From positions 744,001-808,000 of the forward strand of contig NZ_JPSY01000001.1 of NCBI RefSeq assembly GCF_000763375.1: a stretch of DNA of 64,000 bases. The letters are read 5' to 3'. Source of the stretch: Microbacterium profundi (lineage in GTDB: Bacteria; Actinomycetota; Actinomycetes; Actinomycetales; Microbacteriaceae). Below the pieces are notes generated by a model that worked only from the letters and a program-made list of their open reading frames with translations, was not told the origin of the DNA and did no database searches. The position numbers and the translations under genes were made by a program. Shown one piece after another: positions 17,576 through 25,077 of the stretch; position 1 is the first letter of the stretch; each line of letters starts with the position of its first letter.

Positions 17576-18588
17576 CGGTTCCAGGATTGTCACACCGCCG
17601 CGTGATCATCGTCGGCGCAGGGCAGGCCGGACTGGCAGTCGCGGACGCACTCAGGAACGGCGGCTTGGTCCCGCAGAGCGACTTCACCGTCATCGACGCG
17701 AACATGAACGGCCAACGATCCTGGGCTTCACGTTGGCATTCCATGGCGCTTCTCAGTGATGCTCACCACAGTTCGATCGCCCGCCGACCACTTCCAGGCG
17801 ATCAGTCCCGACGCCCGCGTGCGGATGAGATGCAGGACTACCTCGCGTCGGTCGAGGCGTCCCTCGGTATCGCCGTCATGTGGGGGATGCGCGCCACAGG
17901 TGTGGGCCCGTACGGCAGGGGTTCGTCACTCCTGCTGTCCACGAACGAAGGGCCGGTGCAGACCCGCAATGTAGTGTGCGCGACGGGTTCGTCGTCCCGG
18001 CCCTGGGTACCGTCCTGGGCGGCAGACCTCATCGTGCCGGGCGTGGCGATCCACAGCGCCGATTACCAGTTCCCTCGACAGATCCCTGCCGGCGACGTAC
18101 TGATAATCGGCGGCGGAGACAGCGGAGCGCAGATCGCGAGGGAGCTCGCACCCTCGCACACAGTGACGCTATCGGTCCGACACCGCGGACGCGACCCGAA
18201 ACCCGGAAAGGGTGCCGGCCGCTGGCCATGGTCTGCACACCCGCGTTCGAGACTCCCGAACGAGGATCAAGAGGCACAGCTGCAACAACACGGAGTGTCG
18301 ATAGTTCCGCCCGCACGAGGTGCCGACGGCGGACAGATCAACTTCGAGGATGGCGCGCGGGTGAAACCTCGGTCTGTGATCTTCGCCACCGGATACCTGC
18401 CGGCCGACGATTGGCTCCCGCAGGTCGTCCGGGACCCGGTGTCCCGTCGCCGGCGACACGGCACGACCTCGATACCGGGTTTGTTCGTGGCGGGGTTCCC
18501 GAAATACAGTACACCTGGCGCAGACAGCTTCATCGGCGTGCGGCGAGACGCCGCCTCGATCGCGCGACGCATCCTGAACCGCCCCTGA
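17572..18588 (+). CDS. FAD/NAD(P)-dependent flavoprotein oxidoreductase
   Basis: 338 residues with two dinucleotide-binding motifs: 'VIIVGAGQAGLAVADAL' for FAD near the N-terminus and 'VLIIGGGDSGAQIAREL' for NAD(P)H in the middle. It also has 'VIFATGYLP' near the end. The pattern is that of flavin monooxygenase/thioredoxin-reductase-like enzymes. No CxxC redox pair typical of thioredoxin reductase is visible. Translational coupling to the DsbA-like gene suggests it supplies or drains electrons for that protein, but the substrate is not known. Confidence 0.8.
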   Translation: MTVPGLSHRRVIIVGAGQAGLAVADALRNGGLVPQSDFTVIDANMNGQRSWASRWHSMALLSDAHHSSIARRPLPGDQSRRPRADEMQDYLASVEASLGIAVMWGMRATGVGPYGRGSSLLLSTNEGPVQTRNVVCATGSSSRPWVPSWAADLIVPGVAIHSADYQFPRQIPAGDVLIIGGGDSGAQIARELAPSHTVTLSVRHRGRDPKPGKGAGRWPWSAHPRSRLPNEDQEAQLQQHGVSIVPPARGADGGQINFEDGARVKPRSVIFATGYLPADDWLPQVVRDPVSRRRRHGTTSIPGLFVAGFPKYSTPGADSFIGVRRDAASIARRILNRP

Positions 18589-18605
18589 GGAAAGAGGAGA
18601 AGCTC

Positions 18606-18742
18606 ATGGGAACGCAGCACGATCATGCCTCGGTCGGGATACCTCGAAGACGCCTGCTCATTGCTTTCACTATCACCTCAGTGGTTCCGCCTTCCAGATC
18701 GAACCCAGATCTCACCCCGAAGAACATGTGACCCACGCATGA
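18606..18742 (+). pseudogene. Internally deleted cation diffusion facilitator (CzcD-like)
   Basis: A strong ribosome site (AGAGGAG) precedes ATG 18606. The first 25 codons read like the start of a CDF transporter ('MGTQHDHASVGIPRRRLLIA'). The original frame stops at 18731. In another frame the same stretch ends in a CDF-like C-terminus ('GSAFQIEPRSHPEEHVTHA', stop 18740-18742). About 250 internal codons are therefore missing, and the two ends meet out of frame around 18670-18685. Cd/Zn/Co efflux by this copy is lost. The CDF identity rests on remembered family patterns. Confidence 0.6.
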
Positions 18743-18793
18743 CGATCTCGAAGCACGCCCGTCACCTGCAGCCTCATTCAAAGGAGAGCCGAC

Positions 18794-18892
18794 ATGAAGT
18801 GCTCCATCGGCGACATCGACCTGCTGGTCACCGACCGACTGGTCACGGACCGACTGGTCCCCGACCGACCCGGCGTGGGGATCGACCTTTGA
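18794..18892 (+). CDS. Short repeat-containing ORF coupled to downstream gene
   Basis: A 32-residue frame with an excellent ribosome site (AAAGGAGA, 7 nt spacing). It encodes a triple LVTDR-type repeat from three 15-bp tandem repeats (18824-18868). Its stop TGA overlaps the next likely start TTG (TTGA at 18889). It may be a leader peptide or a decayed gene. No family was recognised. Confidence 0.4.
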   Translation: MKCSIGDIDLLVTDRLVTDRLVPDRPGVGIDL

Positions 18893-19272
18893 TTCCGGCC
18901 GCCCCGTCCCGGCGGAAGTCCACGCTTCTCGCGGTCATCGTGGTCGCCGCATTCTGTGCCATCGCTCCATTCGTCGGGGCCGAGTCGGCGACTGCGTCTT
19001 CCGACTCGTACGCGAGCTCCACGCCGGATCCCACGGATACCCCGTCATCGTCGCCCACCCCTGGCGAGAGCACCGACGAGCCTCACCAGGAACGACTCGA
19101 TGAGCAAGGTGCCGACCGCGGTGATCTCGGTCTCTTTGGTGTCATGCTCATTGGCGGACTCGGATTCGTGCTCGCCGCCGGAGCAGTAGGCGTCTCCATG
19201 GTCGCCCGCGAACGGCGACGCAGAGATCGCGCGGAGACCGCGTCGAAGAAGGAGACCCCTGATGCTGGATGA
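18889..19272 (+). CDS. Small secreted/anchored protein of unknown function
   Basis: 127 residues if started at TTG 18889. It has an N-terminal signal-like helix ('STLLAVIVVAAFCAIAPFVG'), a Ser/Thr/Pro/Asp-rich extracytoplasmic stretch, and a second membrane helix ('LFGVMLIGGLGFVLAAGAVG') with a very basic cytoplasmic end (RERRRRDR). The start codon is uncertain because the frame continues upstream. TTG overlaps the stop of the short upstream ORF. It overlaps the lspA start by 11 bp, so it belongs to the same operon. Confidence 0.6.
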   Translation: MIPAAPSRRKSTLLAVIVVAAFCAIAPFVGAESATASSDSYASSTPDPTDTPSSSPTPGESTDEPHQERLDEQGADRGDLGLFGVMLIGGLGFVLAAGAVGVSMVARERRRRDRAETASKKETPDAG

Positions 19273-19798
19273 CAAGACGCCGAGATATGCCTTCGCCTTC
19301 ATCGCGGCGGGGCTGGTCGTGCTCGTCGACCAGGCGAGCAAGGCCGCCGCGCTTGCCGGTCTCAGTGAGACGGAGCGCATCCCGCTACTGGGCGACTTCC
19401 TCGGCCTGCAGCTGGCGTTCAACCCCGGTGCGATCCTGTCCTTCGGTTCGGAGGCGACGTGGGCGTTGACCCTCGTCGGTGTGGGAGCGATCGCCGTGCT
19501 GTTCGTCGCAGCAAAGCGCTCCCGCACCATCTGGTGGGCGACCGGAATCGGATTCATTCTCGGCGGCGCACTGGGAAACGTACTGGATCGGTTGTTTTCG
19601 CCTCCCGGATTCGGGCGTGGACATGTGACGGATTTCCTCGCATACGGAAACTGGTTCATCGGCAATCTTGCCGACGTGGCTCTCGCGATCGGGGCCGTCA
19701 TCCTGGCTCTCGATCTCTGGATCCGCAGCCGTGCGGCTTCGCAGGAGGCGGTCGCCGCGTCGGTACCCGCTGATGATGTTCAGGAGGGTCGATCGTGA
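19262..19798 (+). CDS. lspA: Signal peptidase II (LspA), island copy 1
   Basis: 178 residues with four membrane helices. Catalytic Asp residues lie in 'GGALGNVLDRLF' and 'FIGNLADVALA', and the N-terminal 'VVLVDQASKAAAL' is also conserved. LspA cleaves the signal peptide of diacylglyceryl-prolipoproteins. The start ATG 19262 has AAGGAGA upstream and overlaps the previous gene. Its stop overlaps the GTG of the next gene. It sits in the same transcription unit as CtaG and Lnt and near several lipoprotein genes, so it is a dedicated accessory copy rather than the house-keeping enzyme (inference). Confidence 0.93.
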   Translation: MLDDKTPRYAFAFIAAGLVVLVDQASKAAALAGLSETERIPLLGDFLGLQLAFNPGAILSFGSEATWALTLVGVGAIAVLFVAAKRSRTIWWATGIGFILGGALGNVLDRLFSPPGFGRGHVTDFLAYGNWFIGNLADVALAIGAVILALDLWIRSRAASQEAVAASVPADDVQEGRS

Positions 19799-20130
19799 CT
19801 GAGAAGAAGCGCACTCCTTCGGCCTATCAGCGCAATGCGCTCGCGCCCGGCTTGCTTGCCGCAGCAGTATTGTTCGTTGCGCCCGCGCTGCTGACGGGAA
19901 GCTGGTCGTCCGTTGTTCTGTTCGTCGCCTCGATCCTCGCTGTGATCGTCGGGTGGTTCGCGTGGCAAGCGCGACAGTGGTGGTGGCTTCCGGTGTTCGC
20001 CGCCGTCGCCATCATCTGGAACCCGGTGTTCCCGTTGCCTTTCGAGGGCCCGGTCTGGATCGGTGCGCAGCCTGCCGCAGCGGTGTTGTTCCTTGTTGCC
20101 GGCGGATTGATCAAGGTCAAACGCGTATGA
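19795..20130 (+). CDS. Small membrane protein, DUF6804-like
   Basis: 111 residues with three to four hydrophobic segments and the distinctive central motif 'IIWNPVFPLPFEGPVWIG', typical of a small actinobacterial/cyanobacterial membrane family (DUF6804, by recollection). GTG 19795 overlaps the lspA stop by 4 bp. Function unknown. Its place between lspA and ctaG is the only clue. Confidence 0.7.
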   Translation: MTEKKRTPSAYQRNALAPGLLAAAVLFVAPALLTGSWSSVVLFVASILAVIVGWFAWQARQWWWLPVFAAVAIIWNPVFPLPFEGPVWIGAQPAAAVLFLVAGGLIKVKRV

Positions 20131-20252
20131 CGAGCCTTCGCCGCCCCATCGGTGCCATCAGCCGCAATTGTGGGGGGCGCACTGCCCTGCGCACCGCGGG
20201 GGCTGGCGGCCCCAGGCATGTCATCGGTCACCACGAGCAATCGGGTCGATGA
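20127..20252 (+). CDS. Possible 41-residue coupled ORF
   Basis: ATG 20127 overlaps the upstream stop (ATGA), and its own TGA overlaps the ctaG ATG at 20249. The product is basic with no recognisable fold (begins MTSLRRPIGAIS). It may serve only to carry ribosomes to ctaG. Confidence 0.3.
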   Translation: MTSLRRPIGAISRNCGGRTALRTAGAGGPRHVIGHHEQSGR

Positions 20253-21187
20253 ACACCTGGATCCCTGACACTCCTCCGACACTCGCGGCCTTCTTCAGCT
20301 TGCTGCCGGGGCCGTTCCCCCTGCTGCCGCTCATTGCGACGGTACTGGCAGTCGGATATCTGGTGGGAGCAATCCGATTGTGGAGACAGGGTCGTCGCTG
20401 GCCGGTGTGGCGCACTGTCAGCTTCCTCGTGGGATGCGGTGCCCTCGCAGCGACGACAGGCCTGGGCGTGGAGGCCTACGGGTATGCGCTGATGTCGGTG
20501 TTCATGTTCCAGCAGCTCACCTTGATGATGGCCATCCCGCCGCTTCTCGTGCTCGGCTCCCCCGGAACGCTGCTCCTGCGTGCCACCGCGCACCATGGAC
20601 CGGGGAAGGCCGTCCTCCGCGCCGCTCATTGGGGTCTTCGCTCTGCGGCCGCCCGATGGGTGCTCAGCCCCTGGCTGGCGTTGCCGATCTATCTTGCGTC
20701 GTTCTACGGTCTGTATCTGGCAGGATTCGCCGACCGCATCCTCGCCGTCCCCGGTGGGCACATGGCTATGGAGGTCCTGTTCCTCCTTGCCGGGATCGTC
20801 TTCACCATCCCGATACTCAGCTCCGACCCGCTCCCGATGCGAATCAGCCATGGTGGACGCGCCCTCGACGTGTTCGCCGAAGCCGCACTTCACGCCTTCT
20901 TCGGAGTGTTCCTGATGATGGCCACCACCATGCTCGTCACGCAGTTCGTCGCCCCGACCGAAGCGCTCGGCATCGACCCGCTCGAAGATCAACGGGTGGC
21001 CGGCGGTCTGGCATGGTCGTACGGGGAAGCGCCCACATTGTTTATGCTCGTTTATGTGATGCATCGTTGGTTTCGCGACGACACGGCCCGCGCCGCGGCT
21101 GACGACCGATTCACCGACGCCCACGGCACGAGCGAGCTGGACGCGTATAACGCTTACCTTTCGAAGCTGCGTGAGAAGGACATCTGA
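20249..21187 (+). CDS. CtaG-family cytochrome c oxidase assembly protein
   Basis: 312 residues with about seven membrane helices of the caa3_CtaG family. Landmarks are 'YGYALMSVFMFQQLTLMMA', 'PPLLVLGSPGTLLLRA' and the C-terminal 'DPLEDQRVAGGLAWSYGEAP', the same 'D-x-Q-x-xG' segment seen in the CopD-CtaG fusion and in the 26599 protein. Members assist copper-site assembly of terminal oxidases. The tail 'ELDAYNAYLSKLRE' is shared with the minus-strand paralogue. It is co-directional with lspA and lnt. Confidence 0.85.
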   Translation: MNTWIPDTPPTLAAFFSLLPGPFPLLPLIATVLAVGYLVGAIRLWRQGRRWPVWRTVSFLVGCGALAATTGLGVEAYGYALMSVFMFQQLTLMMAIPPLLVLGSPGTLLLRATAHHGPGKAVLRAAHWGLRSAAARWVLSPWLALPIYLASFYGLYLAGFADRILAVPGGHMAMEVLFLLAGIVFTIPILSSDPLPMRISHGGRALDVFAEAALHAFFGVFLMMATTMLVTQFVAPTEALGIDPLEDQRVAGGLAWSYGEAPTLFMLVYVMHRWFRDDTARAAADDRFTDAHGTSELDAYNAYLSKLREKDI

Positions 21188-21190
21188 GAT

Positions 21191-22804
21191 ATGGCCACGA
21201 AACCACCCCGAACTCCGGCGATGACGACGAGCACCGCGGAGCGTCGCACCGTCATACCCCGCAGCACACCGATGCTTCCGATGCGTGCAGCGCTGCCCGT
21301 TGCCATCATCGCCGGCGTAGCACTCGATCTCGCCACTCCCGACGTCGGCTGGTGGCCGCTCGCCTTCATCAGCGTCATCCTCGCTCTGGCGACGCTGGTG
21401 GGTCGAAGCATCGGCGGCGCATTGATGGTGGGACTCGTTTTCGGTATCAGTTTCTACGTCCTCCACCTCGCTTGGGTCGGCCAGTTCCTCGGCCCGATAC
21501 CCCGAATTGCCTTGTCTGGCCTGCAGGCGCTGTTCCTGGGTCTCGGTGCGATTCCGATTGCGCTCGCATACCGGTGGACGAGTCAGTTCCGTCGCCGAGG
21601 TATCGGGCAGTTGATCGTGGTGCCGCTCATGATCGCGGGGCTGTGGACGGCCCGCGAAGTGGCGATGGGTTCGTGGCCGTACGGCGGATTCCCCTGGGTG
21701 CGTCTGGGGATGACGCAGGTGAACGGGCCCTTCCCTGAGGTCGCTTCCTGGATCGGAGTCACCGGGCTGTCGTTCCTCGTCGCGTTCGCTTCCGCCGCGC
21801 TCCTGCAATGGCTCCGCGCCGGTGTCCGATTCCTCCCGGGAGCGCTTCCCGCCGGCATCGTGATCGTCGTGCTTGCCTTGACACCTCAGTTTCCGACCGC
21901 GAGCGCCGGGACCTTCACCGTTGGGTGGGTGCAGGGCAACGGCCCTTCCGGGTACTTCGATGACAAAGAACCCGGAGACATTCTCGACGCTCACTCCACC
22001 GCCTCAGAGTCGATCATCGGACAGCCGATGGACTTGCTCGTGTGGCCCGAGGGCGCCGTCGACTCCGACCCGTTCCGTGAACGGGGCACCGCGGCGGAGC
22101 TGGATCGTATCGTCGCGTCGGCTGGAGCTCCGCTTCTGGCCAACGCAGCCACCACGCGAGGGGAGAACACGTTCAACACAACGATGCTGTGGACAGCCGA
22201 CCCAGCCGAGCGGCAGATACACGACAAGGTCCACCCGGTGCCGTTCGGGGAGTATGTGCCGGATCGCTGGTTCTACGAGAAGCTCGCGCCAGACCTGGTC
22301 GGGCTCATCCGACGCGAATACACCCCCGGCACGATCGCCCCTGTCGTGAGTGTGGGATCGGTGCGTGTCGGGCTCGCCATCTGTTTCGACGTCATCTTCG
22401 ACGATGTGATCCGGGACGGCGCACAGGCGGGAGCGCAGCTGTTCGTGTTCCAGACCAACAACGCAGATTTCCGCGACACCGATGAGAACCTGCAGCAACT
22501 CGCATTCGCTCGCATGCGTGCGATTGAGACCGGACGGGCCGTGGTCAACGTCTCCACGGTGGGCACCAGCCAGGTCATCAGTCCAGCCGGCGTACCGATC
22601 GAAACGATCGACGTCGATCAAGCCGATGCCAAGGTCACCACCGTTCCGCTGCGTACCGGGCTGACCCCTGGAATCGTCCTCGGGCCGTGGCTGTCCTGGC
22701 TCATCACCGTGGCGCCGTTCGTGCTCCTCGTCATCACCGCAATAGCATCCCGCCGTGGTTCCTCCCCCACCCTTCGCCTTCGTCGACGGCCGACAACGCC
22801 TTGA
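21191..22804 (+). CDS. lnt: Apolipoprotein N-acyltransferase (Lnt)
   Basis: 537 residues. About seven N-terminal membrane helices precede a nitrilase-fold periplasmic domain whose catalytic triad is visible: Glu in 'LVWPEGAVD', Lys in 'HDKVHPVPFGEYVPDR' and Cys in 'VGLAICFDVIFDD'. A final membrane helix follows. Lnt adds the third acyl chain to lipoproteins. It lies 3 bp after ctaG. With LspA in the same unit, the island carries two of the three lipoprotein-maturation steps; Lgt is absent. Confidence 0.93.
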   Translation: MATKPPRTPAMTTSTAERRTVIPRSTPMLPMRAALPVAIIAGVALDLATPDVGWWPLAFISVILALATLVGRSIGGALMVGLVFGISFYVLHLAWVGQFLGPIPRIALSGLQALFLGLGAIPIALAYRWTSQFRRRGIGQLIVVPLMIAGLWTAREVAMGSWPYGGFPWVRLGMTQVNGPFPEVASWIGVTGLSFLVAFASAALLQWLRAGVRFLPGALPAGIVIVVLALTPQFPTASAGTFTVGWVQGNGPSGYFDDKEPGDILDAHSTASESIIGQPMDLLVWPEGAVDSDPFRERGTAAELDRIVASAGAPLLANAATTRGENTFNTTMLWTADPAERQIHDKVHPVPFGEYVPDRWFYEKLAPDLVGLIRREYTPGTIAPVVSVGSVRVGLAICFDVIFDDVIRDGAQAGAQLFVFQTNNADFRDTDENLQQLAFARMRAIETGRAVVNVSTVGTSQVISPAGVPIETIDVDQADAKVTTVPLRTGLTPGIVLGPWLSWLITVAPFVLLVITAIASRRGSSPTLRLRRRPTTP

Positions 22805-22913
22805 CCGCATCCATCCGTCGCCGGCGAGTATCGGATGCTCACCGGAACCTTCCGATATGCGACAGCTCAGATTGTCCGAATCCGAGCCGAACGTCGCGGG
22901 TATGCTGGTACTG

Positions 22914-23378
22914 ATGGCTTCGCTGGTTCGCTCACACCTTCTCGGGAGGTCGTCTGAGCGCGTGCTGATAACGAGTCTCGTTATCGTCTTGTTCTCGACG
23001 TTGCTCTTCGCGATCGGCGTAGCCGGCGCCACCTATGAGAACGCAGACGGTGCCTCTGTCTCGCGTTCGAGCGTCCAATCCCCCAGCCTGCAGACGAGTG
23101 ACAGAACCGATATCGGCGCAGTCCTGTCCGCCGGCCCCCGAGCTGCAACCGTTTTGAACGAGTCACCCGGGTCCACCACCCCCGTCAGCGCTGTGCTGTG
23201 CGTACTCGGGCTCATGTGCGGGCTGGTCTTCACGACCCTCTGGCGCGGTCTGTGCCGACGACCTCCACTCCGTGATCGCGGGTCAGCACGAGTCCTCTTG
23301 CCGTCTGTTCCGGCACCTTTCTTCCGGCCGCGTGAGACGGCTCTCTCCCTGACGCAGCTGAGCTTGTCGCGAACCTGA
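22914..23378 (+). CDS. Small membrane protein with C-x5-C helix, DUF6153-like (copy 3)
   Basis: 154 residues. An N-terminal hydrophobic segment ('LITSLVIVLFSTLLFAIGVA'), a polar Ser/Thr-rich region, a second helix with 'VLCVLGLMCG', and a tail ending 'SLSRT' all match the product of 16377. TATGCT (22901-22906) stands 7 nt before the ATG, so the transcript should be leaderless. GTG 22962 with GGGAGG upstream is an alternative. The gene precedes the TlpA-CcdA pair. The two spaced Cys in a membrane helix could bind metal or form a redox pair (speculation). Confidence 0.65.
   Translation: MASLVRSHLLGRSSERVLITSLVIVLFSTLLFAIGVAGATYENADGASVSRSSVQSPSLQTSDRTDIGAVLSAGPRAATVLNESPGSTTPVSAVLCVLGLMCGLVFTTLWRGLCRRPPLRDRGSARVLLPSVPAPFFRPRETALSLTQLSLSRT
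22967..22985. promoter_or_regulatory. Conserved palindrome in copy 3: GATAACGA-GTC-TCGTTATC
   Basis: Perfect 8-bp arms centred +62 from ATG 22914. This is the best example of the element shared by all three copies. Confidence 0.55.
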
Positions 23379-23564
23379 TTCCCACGCAGCCTCCCTCATC
23401 GGTTCGCAACGAGCAGGTGAGCTTCATCCGGGCTGCGTCGATCGCACGGGGCTGATCCGGCAACCGCAGGCGTCTGTTCTCACGCGCCTGGAGCCTCCAG
23501 AACCGTTCCGACTGCGCCCAACTCCTTTTCGACCAAGACTGCTACACAAGCAAGGACCCACATC

Positions 23565-24251
23565 ATGAGCCCTGAGCGGACAAGGCGCCTCGTCGCCGAT
23601 CGCACGCCCACCGACCGCATCCACTCCCCTGTCTCGCGGCGACGTCGAGCTCTTGCCACCCGCGTCGGTCTTTCCAGCGTCGCTGTGATGCTCATCGCCG
23701 GCTTCCTCGCCGGGTGCTCGAACGATTCGCTCACGGAGCAATACCGCGCGGGCGACGACAAGGGTTACATCGCCGGTGACTTCCAAGTCGTCGAGTTGCC
23801 GAAAGAGGAGCGTAGCGCGCCGGTTGTCTTCGACGGCGTCACGGAAACGGGAGAAGTCGTCTCCAGCGACGACTATCGGGGCGAGGTGCTCGTGGTGAAC
23901 TTCTGGTACGCCGCCTGCGCGCCGTGCATCGTCGAAGCGCCCATGCTCGAGCAGGTCTGGAAGGACTATCAGGACGACGGCGTGGCCTTCCTCGGCGTGA
24001 ACACCTACGACCAGCCTGCGACCGCACTGTCATTCGCCCGAGACAACGAGATCACATATCCGAGTGTCATCGACGTGAACGACGGGAATGTCAAGCTCGC
24101 CTTCGCTCAGGTCACCCCGATTCAAGCCACCCCGACGACACTGGTCATCGATCGCAGCGGGCGGGTCGCCGCGCGGATCATCGGCCAGTTGGCGGGCGCC
24201 TCCATCCTGTCCACCCTGGTCGCCGACGCACTCGAGGAGAACCCATCGTGA
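23565..24251 (+). CDS. TlpA/ResA-like thioredoxin lipoprotein
   Basis: 228 residues. A long basic N-terminus leads into a hydrophobic segment and lipobox 'AGFLAGCSN', so the mature protein should be lipid-anchored. The AhpC/TlpA-type thioredoxin fold follows, with the redox pair in 'NFWYAACAPCIVEAP' and the cis-Pro 'TPIQATPTTLVID'. TlpA-like proteins reduce disulfides in apocytochromes or copper-site proteins. Coupled by GTGA overlap to ccdA, which would keep it reduced. AAGGA lies 9 nt before the ATG. It is a plausible substrate of the island LspA and Lnt. Confidence 0.9.
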   Translation: MSPERTRRLVADRTPTDRIHSPVSRRRRALATRVGLSSVAVMLIAGFLAGCSNDSLTEQYRAGDDKGYIAGDFQVVELPKEERSAPVVFDGVTETGEVVSSDDYRGEVLVVNFWYAACAPCIVEAPMLEQVWKDYQDDGVAFLGVNTYDQPATALSFARDNEITYPSVIDVNDGNVKLAFAQVTPIQATPTTLVIDRSGRVAARIIGQLAGASILSTLVADALEENPS

Positions 24252-25012
24252 ATCCTGGATCGATGATCGTCGACGGTGCCCTGTGGCTGTCGATTCCGAT
24301 CGCGATCCTTGCGGGGCTGGTGTCCTTCGTCTCACCGTGCGTCCTGCCACTCGTGCCCGGGTACCTCGGGTATCTCGGCAGTGCCACGTCCGGCCCGACC
24401 CAAGGGCCAAGGGCAACCGGACCGTTCGCACATGAGCGGGCGAGACTGCTGCTGGGGGTGACACTCTTCATCGCCGGGTTCACCGTGGTGTTCGTCGCCG
24501 TGACGATTCTGGGCGGCGCGTTCGGATTCGCCCTGCTGCAGTACGCCAACGTCCTCACGCGGGTGTTCGGTGTCGTCATCATCGTTCTCGGACTCGTATT
24601 CCTCGGCCTTTTCGGCATGGCTCAACGCACTGTCCGCCCCCGCACACATGGCCGGGCCGGGTTGGTCGGAGCGCCGCTGCTCGGATTCGCGCTCGGCGTC
24701 GGGTGGACTCCGTGCATCGGGCCGACCCTGGCTGCGATCATCTCGATGTCCTGGAATCTCGGCGACCCGGCGCGGGCGGGATTGCTAGGACTCGCTTATT
24801 CCCTCGGCCTGGGCATCCCATTCCTCATCCTTGCGGCCGGCTGGGGCTGGGCTTCCCGGTCCGTGGCATTTCTTCGTCGGCATGTGCGCCTCCTGAACAT
24901 CATCGGCGGGTCGATGCTCATCGCGCTGGGGTTGCTCATGGTCACGGGACTTTGGTCGGCGCTGATGTCACAGCTCCAGCAGTTGGTGATCAATGTTCCC
25001 CTCCCGCTCTGA
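24248..25012 (+). CDS. ccdA: CcdA-type thiol-disulfide membrane transporter
   Basis: 254 residues with six hydrophobic helices of the DsbD/CcdA family. The two electron-carrying Cys are in 'FVSPCVLPLVPGYLGYLG' and 'GVGWTPCIGPTLAAI'. The protein carries electrons from cytosolic thioredoxin to external thioredoxin-like proteins. The GTG start overlaps the stop of the TlpA-like lipoprotein gene, so the two form one reducing pathway. Confidence 0.92.
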   Translation: MNPGSMIVDGALWLSIPIAILAGLVSFVSPCVLPLVPGYLGYLGSATSGPTQGPRATGPFAHERARLLLGVTLFIAGFTVVFVAVTILGGAFGFALLQYANVLTRVFGVVIIVLGLVFLGLFGMAQRTVRPRTHGRAGLVGAPLLGFALGVGWTPCIGPTLAAIISMSWNLGDPARAGLLGLAYSLGLGIPFLILAAGWGWASRSVAFLRRHVRLLNIIGGSMLIALGLLMVTGLWSALMSQLQQLVINVPLPL

Positions 25013-25077
25013 CACCGGCGCTGACCGCTGACATCACAACCGATGGCTATCGGGGCGCGGTCGGCGCAGCCGATGGC

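Noticed and set aside
22755..22913. In-frame extension of the small membrane protein upstream of 22914
   Set aside because: It overlaps the end of lnt, lacks a ribosome site, and the alignment with the paralogue starts at 22914.
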